In this document: piece after piece, positions 8,796 through 14,132 of the stretch
How positions within the stretch are numbered: the stretch's first letter is position 1
Layout: each line of letters starts with the position of its first letter
NCBI GenBank assembly: GCA_949093475.1
Contig: CARXAY010000010.1
Coordinates: forward strand, 1-14,920
Length of the DNA stretch: 14,920 nucleotides
Direction: 5' to 3'
DNA from: an uncultured Oscillospiraceae bacterium
GTDB lineage: Bacteria; Bacillota; Clostridia; Oscillospirales; Oscillospiraceae
The notes under the pieces: model-generated
The model's database searches: none
The model's input: only the letters and a program-made list of their open reading frames with translations
Told to the model about the DNA's origin: nothing
Program-made: the position numbers and the translations under genes

Positions 8796-8849
8796 TTGAC
8801 CTCTTAAGGTTTCCTGAAATAAAGCTGCGGCCCACGCGGCGATTACATG

Positions 8850-8887
8850 GGCGGCGCGACCCTTCGGGGTTGCGCCGCCTTTTATTT
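8850..8887 (+). terminator. Rho-independent terminator with UUCG tetraloop after the PTS locus
   Basis: A 13-bp stem (GGCGGCGCGACCC at 8850-8862 with 8867-8879, one G-T wobble) is closed by the very stable C(TTCG)G loop and followed by TTTTATTT from 8880. It ends the ptsI-to-permease block. Confidence 0.93.
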
Positions 8888-8899
8888 TCCGGCAAGATG

Positions 8900-8908
8900 T
8901 GTTATAAT
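8900..8908 (+). promoter_or_regulatory. Likely extended -10 promoter for the HAD phosphatase
   Basis: TGTTATAAT at 8900-8908 is an extended -10 with a perfect TATAAT. The best -35 candidate is weak (TTTTAT at 8880-8885, 17 nt upstream) and overlaps the T-tract of the preceding terminator. Transcripts would carry a leader of about 125 nt containing the hairpin cluster at 8929-9007. Confidence 0.6.
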
Positions 8909-8928
8909 GGGGGCACGAACGGGAACGC

Positions 8929-9007
8929 GGGCCGATGAGGACATCGGCCCCTACGAGAGAAACGAACGATTCGTTAAAATCGTAGGGGCGGCTGTCCCCA
9001 GCCGCCC
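8929..9007 (+). repeat. Compact cluster of three interlocked inverted repeats (dispersed-repeat-like) in the HAD gene leader
   Basis: Hairpin A is GGGCCGATG/CATCGGCCC (8929-8937 with 8942-8950). Hairpin C is GGGCGGCTG/CAGCCGCCC (8986-8994 with 8999-9007). Arms B, CCCCTACGA/TCGTAGGGG (8948-8956 with 8980-8988), enclose a small inner hairpin AACGAA-CGA-TTCGTT (8961-8975). The arms of B share bases with A and C, so the A+C fold and the B fold exclude each other. The GTAGGGGCGG core with GC-rich hairpins looks like a small non-coding dispersed element, which I associate with Oscillospiraceae genomes; copy number cannot be seen here. Confidence 0.7.
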
Positions 9008-9040
9008 GCCTGACGGCATTTGAAAAAGGAGGCCCACCCT

Positions 9041-9661
9041 ATGCCCTTCACCCACCTTGCCTTTGACATCGACGGCACCCTCATCAGCAGCGAATACGCC
9101 AACATGAAGGCCCTTCAGGACACCCTTATCAAATTCCACGGCTCGTCCCCCTCGCTGGAGGAGCTGTCCCCCGTGTTCGGCATCCCCGGCATGGACGCGC
9201 TGGCCCGTCTGGGGGTCACCGACGCCGACGTGATCTACCCCTACTGGGCCGAACACGTCCACGACTACGACGACACCATCGCCCCCTACGACGGGGTGCT
9301 GGAGCTGCTGCAGGCCCTGCGGGACAAGGGCTATCCCATGGCGGTGGTGTCCTCCAAGAGGCGGCGGGAGTATGACCGGGGCTTCGTGCCCATGGGCCTT
9401 TCGACGTTTTTCGACATTCAAGTGCTGGAGGAGGACACCCAAAAGCACAAGCCCGACCCCGAGCCGCTTTTGAAGTATTTGGAGCTGGCGGGGGTGGGGG
9501 CGGAGCGCGTCCTCTACATCGGCGACCGGCTGGGAGACTGGAAATGCGCCCATGGCGCGGGGATCAAGTTTGCCTTTGCCCGCTGGGGCGCGCCCTTTGA
9601 GGTGATCCCCGATGCGGACTATGTGCTGGAGACCCCGGCGGATCTGCTGGATATTCTGTAA
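9041..9661 (+). CDS. HAD-superfamily phosphatase (phosphoglycolate phosphatase/PpaX-like)
   Basis: This 206-aa cytoplasmic protein starts at ATG 9041, which has AAGGAGG (9026-9032) 8 nt upstream; an in-frame TTG at 9020 precedes that site and is rejected. All four HAD motifs are present: I is FDIDGTLI with nucleophile Asp9 and acid/base Asp11; II is VVSSK with Ser104; III is Lys137 in HKPDPEP; IV is YIGDRLGDWKCA at 159-170. An alpha-helical cap lies between motifs I and II (about residues 18-80), as in the Gph/PpaX/beta-phosphoglucomutase group. Such enzymes hydrolyse small phosphate esters or pyrophosphate; the substrate is not predictable. DDTIAPYDGV before motif II is typical of this group. 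The gene is monocistronic, flanked by a promoter upstream and a terminator directly after the stop. Confidence 0.9.
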   Translation: MPFTHLAFDIDGTLISSEYANMKALQDTLIKFHGSSPSLEELSPVFGIPGMDALARLGVTDADVIYPYWAEHVHDYDDTIAPYDGVLELLQALRDKGYPMAVVSSKRRREYDRGFVPMGLSTFFDIQVLEEDTQKHKPDPEPLLKYLELAGVGAERVLYIGDRLGDWKCAHGAGIKFAFARWGAPFEVIPDADYVLETPADLLDIL

Positions 9662-9665
9662 GTAA

Positions 9666-9703
9666 AAGGTGTGGTATCCGATTTGGATACCACACCTTCT
9701 TTT
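9666..9703. terminator. Bidirectional terminator between the HAD gene and the sirtuin operon
   Basis: A perfect 14-bp stem (AAGGTGTGGTATCC at 9666-9679 with 9685-9698) has a GATTT loop. On the + strand it is followed by CTTTTA; on the - strand by TTTTAC, so it can end both convergent transcripts. The sirtuin stop codon (9702-9704) abuts the stem. Confidence 0.9.
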
Positions 9704-10574
9704 ATACGGATAGTTGTCTGATGACTTGGGCGATGTCGCCGTCGATGGCAATGGCCCGTCCCTTCAATTGGGGCGGCGCGAAGGCGTCCCCCTGATTGAC
9801 GCAGGCGTAGACCGCGTCGGGATTTTTTTGGGTCATGCGCCAGAAGGGATATTTGATAATGCCGGGGGTGTTGTAGCCCACCCCCAGCTCCAAAAAGAGG
9901 ACGCGCCCTTGGGCGTGGGCTTCCCAAAAAGCGGCGTACCGCGCTGCGGCGGCGTGCCAGCCCTCGTCCTCCACAAAGGTGTCGTCACAGCGCAGATTCA
10001 TCACCGCCGGTGCGCCGCAGTGGGGGCAGCGGGGGATCAGGTCGGCGGGGATCTTCATCCCCCGCTGCCGCTCCGCCATCTGCCGGACGGCGGCCTCGTT
10101 GTCCCAAGTTTCCTGACAGCAGGGGCGGCTGCACTGAAAGAGGCCGTAGTCCCCCTGCGTGTAGAACAGCCGGGTTTTGTCAAACCCTGCCTTTTGAAAG
10201 CAGTGGTCAACATTTGTGGTCAGGATAAAATAGTCCCGGCCTTCCACCAAAGCCAACAGCTCCCGGTAAAGGGGGCTGGGCGGGTCGGTATAGCGGTTGA
10301 GCAGGATGTGCCGCGACCAAAAGGCCCACCGTTCTTCCGGCGTTTCAAAGGGGTAAAAGCCGCCGGAGTACATATCCTGAATCCCGTATGCGGCGCGGAA
10401 GTCCGGGAAATTCTCCTCAAACCGCGCCCCGGAATAGGAAAACCCTGCGGCGGCGGAAAGCCCCGCCCCCGCGCCGATGACCACGGCGTCTGCGGAGGCA
10501 AGGGCGGCGTTCAGCTCAGCGAGCTTGGCCGAGGATGGAGCGGTAGATTTGCAGGTCTCTGTCCTGAAAAACAT
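9702..10574 (-). CDS. Class M sirtuin (SirTM), NAD-dependent protein ADP-ribosyltransferase
   Basis: This 290-aa protein starts at ATG 10574, with AAGGTGAT about 8 nt upstream; it overlaps the 3' end of the macrodomain gene by 59 nt, so the two are translationally coupled. The NAD-binding Rossmann region has GAGAGLSAAAGF (34-45) and the characteristic FPDFRAAYGIQDMYSGGFYPF (56-76). The catalytic core reads TTNVDHCF (119-126) and TQGDYGLFQC (139-148). Gln140 occupies the position of the catalytic His of deacetylase sirtuins, and with Asn121 and Arg195 (NLRCDD) matches, at a constant offset of three, the Asn118/Gln137/Arg192 set I recall for the streptococcal SirTM. A zinc ribbon is formed by Cys148 and Cys152/153 with Cys183 and Cys186 (CPHCG). 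The C-terminal ELGVGYNTPGIIKYPFWRMT is also class-specific. In characterised bacteria SirTM ADP-ribosylates a lipoylated carrier protein; the target here is unknown. Confidence 0.92.
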   Translation of the reverse strand: MFFRTETCKSTAPSSAKLAELNAALASADAVVIGAGAGLSAAAGFSYSGARFEENFPDFRAAYGIQDMYSGGFYPFETPEERWAFWSRHILLNRYTDPPSPLYRELLALVEGRDYFILTTNVDHCFQKAGFDKTRLFYTQGDYGLFQCSRPCCQETWDNEAAVRQMAERQRGMKIPADLIPRCPHCGAPAVMNLRCDDTFVEDEGWHAAAARYAAFWEAHAQGRVLFLELGVGYNTPGIIKYPFWRMTQKNPDAVYACVNQGDAFAPPQLKGRAIAIDGDIAQVIRQLSV

Positions 10575-11313
10575 TAAAGATCACCTTTTGAATACTGGAG
10601 GGAGTTTGAAGGAACTTTGTGACCGTTTCCACCGCAATGGAGGCGGCTTCCTCGTTGGGGAAGCGAAATTCCCCGGTGGAAATGCAGCAGAAGGCGACGC
10701 TTTCAACGCCGCGCTGGTCCGCCAGCTCCAGGCAGGAGCGGTAGCAGGAGGCCAGCAGTCCCCGGTCGCCGTCAGTCACCGCGCCCCGAATGACCGGGCC
10801 GACGGTGTGCAAAACGTACTTGGCGGGCAGATTGTAACCAGCAGTTATTTTTGCCTGCCCTGTGGGCTCGTCGTGGCCCTGCGCCGCCATGAGCTGGTGG
10901 CAGGCGGCGCGGAGCTGCAGCCCGGCGGCGGAGTGGATGGCGTTGTCGATGCACCCGTGGCAGGGGTGAAAACAGCCCAGCAGGGCGGAGTTGGCGGCGT
11001 TGACGATGGCGTCCGCCTTGAGCCGGGTGATGTCCCCCTGCCAAAGAGAAATGCCGGGGTGGCCGGGGAGGTCGGGCAAACCGGCCGCGTCCACCACCCC
11101 CTTGGCCTCCCGTTCGGCGGAGAGGAACGCATCCTGAACGGTGAGAAATTCCGGGTCAAGGGGCAGCTCCGCCGGGCGGAGGTTCATCAGGGCGCGAAGA
11201 AGGCGGCGCTGGGCGGCCTCGTCTCCGGGCAGGGCTGCGACCTCCCCCGCAAGCTGGGGGAGGTCGGCAAGAAGGGCTTGGTTGAGATAGGCGAGCTGCT
11301 GTGCGCGGTTCAT
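10516..11313 (-). CDS. Zinc-dependent macrodomain protein-ADP-ribose hydrolase (Zn-Macro)
   Basis: This 265-aa protein starts at ATG 11313 behind AAAGGAGGG. An N-terminal helical extension (about residues 1-85) precedes the macrodomain. ADP-ribose-binding signatures are WQGDITRLKADAIVNAAN (91-108) and ISTGEFRFP (211-219). A cysteine/histidine-rich insert, GCFHPCHGCIDNAIH (113-127), follows the NAAN motif; by family comparison Cys114, His119 and Cys121 are the likely zinc ligands of the SirTM-linked Zn-macrodomains. Such enzymes remove ADP-ribose from the protein that the partner sirtuin modifies, so the pair makes a reversible switch. The insert carries an additional His116 and Cys118, making it richer in metal-type residues than the family minimum. 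The gene lies 28 nt after the MBL-like gene and overlaps sirtM by 59 nt, giving a three-gene minus-strand operon. Confidence 0.93.
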   Translation of the reverse strand: MNRAQQLAYLNQALLADLPQLAGEVAALPGDEAAQRRLLRALMNLRPAELPLDPEFLTVQDAFLSAEREAKGVVDAAGLPDLPGHPGISLWQGDITRLKADAIVNAANSALLGCFHPCHGCIDNAIHSAAGLQLRAACHQLMAAQGHDEPTGQAKITAGYNLPAKYVLHTVGPVIRGAVTDGDRGLLASCYRSCLELADQRGVESVAFCCISTGEFRFPNEEAASIAVETVTKFLQTPSSIQKVIFNVFQDRDLQIYRSILGQAR

Positions 11314-11341
11314 AAAAGACCCTCCTTTGGGGGCGGGGAGC

Positions 11342-12133
11342 TTAGGGGAAGAAGAACCCCGCGGTCATGTCCAGATAGTTGCCGCCGCTGTAAGCGGGAT
11401 AGCGCGCCTGAACCGCGGCCTTGAAGCTCTCCGCGTCGGCGCTGGCGGCGGCGATGACCTTCAGCGTCTCCAGATAGTCGATCTTGGTCTGGGCGTCCTT
11501 CAGATCCTCCGGGGTATAGTGGGAGGTGAGGATCAGGTCAAAGCCCTTGGCCTGATACTCCTTGAGCTGGGCGATGATGCCGTCGGCGTGGCCCGTCCCG
11601 GCCACGATGGAGTGGCAGTCGTGGCCCAGCATATGGGTGTAGACCGCGTTGATCTCGGGGATCTCCACGTCAAAGGCCTCGGCGGTGGGGTGGACGATAA
11701 AGTCGATGCCGCCGATGGTCACCGGCCCCGCTTTCAGCACATTGGTGATCTGGTGGACGGAGGGGTCAAAGCTCTCCCCAAAGGCAACCGTGAAGCTGTC
11801 GATGAGGGCCTTGCCGCCGCCGTTTGCGGAATACTCCGCCGCGTTTTGGGTGGCGTACTTGGGAACGCTGGGCAGGAAGGACGCCCCTGCGCCGTGATAG
11901 GCCACCAAAACCCCCTCCACGGTCAAGTCCTTCAAATACGCGGCCAGCTCCCGGCAGTTGTCAAAGAAGCAGGGCGGCTCGATGACCACGGCCTTGCCCG
12001 CCTTCTCCACCACAAAGACCTCGTCGCTGATGGGATCGTTGGTCTGGTAGGCGTGGAGCTTGATCCCGCCGAAATCATAGAGGGCGACAACGGCCTTGTC
12101 CAGACGAACCGTAGTAAAGGTGCTTTTGTTCAT
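11342..12133 (-). CDS. Divergent metallo-beta-lactamase-fold-like protein lacking the canonical metal motif
   Basis: The protein is 263 aa from ATG 12133, which has AGGAGG about 9 nt upstream on the minus strand; the frame is open up to 12229, but that extension crosses the predicted promoter. The layout resembles an MBL-fold hydrolase: a DEVFVVEKAGKAVVIEPP strand pair (37-54), a helix, GVLVAYHGAGAS (74-85) where HxHxDH would be expected, then TIGGIDFIVHPT, THMLGHDCHS (166-175) and DLILTSHYTPE (199-209). Only isolated His residues remain (His80, His167, His171, His174, His205), so it is either inactive, binds metal differently, or is not truly MBL. It is the first gene of the operon with the macrodomain and sirtuin, and is divergent from hxlR, the usual arrangement for a direct HxlR target. 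The fold assignment is tentative. Confidence 0.6.
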   Translation of the reverse strand: MNKSTFTTVRLDKAVVALYDFGGIKLHAYQTNDPISDEVFVVEKAGKAVVIEPPCFFDNCRELAAYLKDLTVEGVLVAYHGAGASFLPSVPKYATQNAAEYSANGGGKALIDSFTVAFGESFDPSVHQITNVLKAGPVTIGGIDFIVHPTAEAFDVEIPEINAVYTHMLGHDCHSIVAGTGHADGIIAQLKEYQAKGFDLILTSHYTPEDLKDAQTKIDYLETLKVIAAASADAESFKAAVQARYPAYSGGNYLDMTAGFFFP

Positions 12134-12192
12134 GATACCGTACCTCCTGAGATTTTTCAAGGACGCTCTTGCGGTCTGCCCTCGTTGATGAT

Positions 12193-12221
12193 AGAATATC
12201 TCCGTAGGGAACAATTGTAAA
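12193..12221 (-). promoter_or_regulatory. Promoter of the MBL-like/macrodomain/sirtuin operon
   Basis: Read on the minus strand, TTTACA (12221-12216) and TATTCT (12198-12193) are spaced by 17 nt, about 60 nt upstream of the start at 12133. The -35 overlaps the short palindrome ACAATTGT (12211-12218) and lies 4 bp from the larger palindrome at 12226-12239. Confidence 0.72.
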
Positions 12222-12225
12222 GTAA

Positions 12226-12239
12226 GCACAATATTGTGC
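12226..12239. promoter_or_regulatory. Probable HxlR operator: perfect 14-bp palindrome between divergent promoters
   Basis: GCACAATATTGTGC is perfectly self-complementary. It covers the predicted hxlR -35 (12234-12239) and lies 4 bp upstream of the -35 of the minus-strand operon, so a bound dimer could control both directions. A shorter ACAATTGT palindrome (12211-12218) may be a second half-site or second operator. The assignment to HxlR rests on position and symmetry. Confidence 0.7.
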
Positions 12240-12262
12240 CGTAGTTACCAAAAAGATACTAT
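12234..12262 (+). promoter_or_regulatory. Promoter of hxlR
   Basis: TTGTGC (12234-12239) and TACTAT (12257-12262) are separated by 17 nt, 27 nt before the hxlR start codon. The -35 is within the palindromic operator, which suggests autoregulation. Confidence 0.65.
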
Positions 12263-12263
12263 T

Positions 12264-12285
12264 GAGAAGGGAGAAGGGAGAAGGG
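12264..12285 (+). repeat. Three tandem GAGAAGG heptamers forming the hxlR ribosome binding region
   Basis: GAGAAGG occurs three times without interruption (12264-12270, 12271-12277, 12278-12284) plus one more G, ending 4 nt before the hxlR ATG at 12290. The purine-rich units serve as the Shine-Dalgarno sequence, so gain or loss of a unit would alter its length and spacing. Confidence 0.85.
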
Positions 12286-12289
12286 TTTC

Positions 12290-12622
12290 ATGGAACAAAA
12301 AAGTTTGCCTGCGTGTCCGGTGGAGACCACGCTGACCCTCATCAGCGACAAATGGAAGGTGCTGATCCTGCGCGACCTGCTCACGGGGACAAAGCGGTTC
12401 GGGGAGCTGCGCCGCTCCATCGGCAGCGTGAGCCAAAAGGTACTCACCGCCCAGCTGCGGCAGATGGAGGAAAGCGGCCTGCTCACCCGGAAGGTGTTTC
12501 CCGAAGTTCCACCCCGGGTGGAGTACACCCTGACGGAGCTGGGCTACAGCCTGAAGCCCATTTTGGACGCGATGCTCACATGGGGTGCGGGCTATCAGGC
12601 CATGGTGGCGGGCAATGGGTAG
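12290..12622 (+). CDS. HxlR-family winged-helix transcriptional regulator with conserved N-terminal Cys
   Basis: This is a 110-aa DNA-binding protein, the usual family length. The N-terminus has the family hallmark CPVETTLTLISDKWKVLILRDLL (9-31), with Cys9 in the position of the redox-sensing cysteine of YodB-type HxlR regulators. The winged helix continues with FGELRRSIGSVSQKVLTAQLRQMEESGLL, where helix 3 (about SQKVLTAQLRQME) should contact DNA, and the wing VPPRVEYTLTELG. Cys9 is the only cysteine, so sensing would involve S-alkylation, a mixed disulfide or an intersubunit bond. It is divergent from the MBL-like/macrodomain/sirtuin operon, with a palindrome between them, and its stop overlaps the start of a lipoprotein phosphoesterase gene by 8 nt. 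Effector unknown; quinones, aldehydes and other electrophiles are known inducers in the family. Confidence 0.93.
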   Translation: MEQKSLPACPVETTLTLISDKWKVLILRDLLTGTKRFGELRRSIGSVSQKVLTAQLRQMEESGLLTRKVFPEVPPRVEYTLTELGYSLKPILDAMLTWGAGYQAMVAGNG

Positions 12623-13877
12623 GCGGCGGCGCTTGGCGGCGGGGCTGGCCGCCCTCCTTCTGCTGCTGCCCGCCTGTGCCCCCAAGGAGGACGTGCCCCC
12701 GGAGACCTGCGCCGCCGCGCCGGTGACGCTGGCGGTGGCCACCGACCTTCACTACATCTCCCCCGCCATCTGCGACAACGGCGAGACCTTCCGCACCATG
12801 GTGGAGCATAGCGACGGCAAGGCCATGCTCTACATTCAGGAGATCATGGAGACCTTTGTGGCGGAAATGACGGCGCTGCAGCCGGACGCGGTGCTTCTCA
12901 CCGGCGACCTCACCCTTTTGGGGGCGAAGGCCAGCCATGAGGATCTGGTGAAGCTCCTTCAAAAGCTCCAAGAGGCGGGGATACAGACGCTGGTCATCCC
13001 CGGCAACCACGATCTGGACTCGGACTCCGCCCTGTCCTTTTCGGGGGAGACCTACGCCTCCACGGAGGGGATCGCCGCCGAGGACTTCGCCGCCCTTTAC
13101 GCGCCCTTCGGCCTTGAGCAGGCGCTGAGCCGGGATGAAGCGTCCCTCAGCTATGTCTATGCTCCCCGCAAGGATCTGCGGGTGCTGATGCTGGATACCA
13201 ACGCCGGGGCGTGGTGTTCGGTGACGGAGGAGACCATGAAATGGGTGGAGCGGCAGCTCAAGGCCGCCAAGCGCGCGGGGGCGAAGGTGGTCGCCGCCAG
13301 CCACCAGAACATGGACATCCACAACCCCCGGTTCACTTGGGGGTATCAGATCGTGGGCGGAGACGACCTGCGGGCCCTCTATGAGAAATACGGCGTGATC
13401 TGCAACCTCAGCGGCCACCTCCACAACCAGCACATCGTGGACGGGGCAGTGCCGGAGGTGGCAACCTCCGCCCTGTCCATCTGTCCCAACCAGTACGGCG
13501 TCATCACCTATGACGGAAAGACCTTTTCCTATCAAACGAAGGAGCTGGACGTGTCAAGCTGGGCGAAGGAAAAGGGGGAAACCGACCCGAATTTGCTGGA
13601 TTTCGCCGCCTATAGCGAGGAATTTATGACCGCCGTCAACCGCAGCAAGACCGCCGAGCGGTTGGCGGACAGCGGGCTTTCTGAGGAGGAGACCGCCCTG
13701 CTGGCAGACACCATTGCCCGGCTCAATACGGCGTATTTCTCCGGCGCAGCCTTTGACCTGACCCCTTACGCCGAGGGGATCGCCCTCTGGCGGGCCAACG
13801 GCGGAAACGCCCATTTGGAGAGCATCGCCGCGGAGGCGGCGGAGGAGTACCGCACTTTGACGGTTACGCTGCCGTGA
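12615..13877 (+). CDS. Lipoprotein calcineurin-like metallophosphoesterase
   Basis: The product is 420 aa from ATG 12615, which overlaps hxlR by 8 nt; a GTG at 12585 in frame would put extra residues before the signal peptide and is less likely. A basic N-terminus (MGRRRRLA) and hydrophobic core lead to lipobox LPAC with lipidated Cys21, so the enzyme should be anchored outside the cell membrane. All metallophosphoesterase motifs are present: TDLHY (Asp44, His46), TGDLT (Asp98), PGNHD (Asn131, His132), ASHQN (His230) and SGHLHNQH (267-274). A C-terminal region of about 130 residues after the catalytic domain (YDGKTFSYQTKELDVS onward) has no motif I recognise. The substrate could be a phosphodiester or nucleotide outside the cell. 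Coupling to hxlR suggests shared transcription with that regulator. The start codon lacks a strong ribosome binding site, consistent with translational coupling. Confidence 0.9.
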   Translation: MGRRRRLAAGLAALLLLLPACAPKEDVPPETCAAAPVTLAVATDLHYISPAICDNGETFRTMVEHSDGKAMLYIQEIMETFVAEMTALQPDAVLLTGDLTLLGAKASHEDLVKLLQKLQEAGIQTLVIPGNHDLDSDSALSFSGETYASTEGIAAEDFAALYAPFGLEQALSRDEASLSYVYAPRKDLRVLMLDTNAGAWCSVTEETMKWVERQLKAAKRAGAKVVAASHQNMDIHNPRFTWGYQIVGGDDLRALYEKYGVICNLSGHLHNQHIVDGAVPEVATSALSICPNQYGVITYDGKTFSYQTKELDVSSWAKEKGETDPNLLDFAAYSEEFMTAVNRSKTAERLADSGLSEEETALLADTIARLNTAYFSGAAFDLTPYAEGIALWRANGGNAHLESIAAEAAEEYRTLTVTLP

Positions 13878-13879
13878 CC

Positions 13880-14024
13880 CGACGGCGCGATGCCCTTTGG
13901 CCCCTTTGGAAAGGGGCTGTCAGCCGAAGGCTGACTGGGGATTGTGAACTTTTGCCGTACCGAACAATCCCCCGTCAGACGCTTCGCGTCCGACACCCCC
14001 TTTCAAAAGGGGGCTTTCCCGTCG
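13880..14024. repeat. MITE-like inverted repeat element made of paired hairpin units
   Basis: Two related units face each other. The left one holds CCCCTTTGGAAAGGGG (13901-13916), hairpin GTCAGCC-GAA-GGCTGAC (13919-13935) and GGGGATTGT (13937-13945). The right one is its inverted, diverged copy: ACAATCCCC (13964-13972), hairpin GTCAGACGC-TTC-GCGTCCGAC (13974-13994) and CCCCCTTTCAAAAGGGGG (13996-14013). Eighteen unique bases lie in the centre. CGACGG at 13880-13885 and CCGTCG at 14019-14024 could be outer termini. Loop-facing stem bases differ between units while pairing is kept. No coding capacity. It resembles hairpin repeats I know as abundant in gut Clostridia; mobility is inferred. It fills most of the 255-nt gap between the phosphoesterase and the lipid kinase. 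Confidence 0.8.
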
Positions 14025-14067
14025 TATCCCACAGACCGCATTTCTCCATTTGTTCACAAATTCTTCC

Positions 14068-14096
14068 TTGCTTTTACTGTAAGAGCAGGCTAAAAT
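14068..14096 (+). promoter_or_regulatory. Promoter of the diacylglycerol/lipid kinase gene
   Basis: TTGCTT (14068-14073) and TAAAAT (14091-14096) are spaced by 17 nt, directly after the repeat element and 36 nt before the start codon. Confidence 0.75.
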
Positions 14097-14132
14097 AGCG
14101 ATAAACACAGCTTAGGAGGGAAACGGGCTGTT

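Noticed and set aside
9714..12220. Plus-strand open frames opposite the sirtuin, macrodomain and MBL-like genes
   Set aside because: The minus-strand genes have ribosome binding sites and strong family motifs; the plus-strand frames are Gly/Val-rich shadows without either.
12134..12229. N-terminal extension of the MBL-like protein to 12229
   Set aside because: It would cover the predicted promoter; the ATG at 12133 has an AGGAGG site directly upstream.
12576..13535. Minus-strand open frame opposite the metallophosphoesterase
   Set aside because: Shadow of a gene with five intact catalytic motifs and a lipobox; no ribosome binding site support.
13880..14024. CRISPR array or tRNA
   Set aside because: Repeat units are inverted and not regularly spaced direct repeats, and the hairpins do not form a cloverleaf with an anticodon arm.
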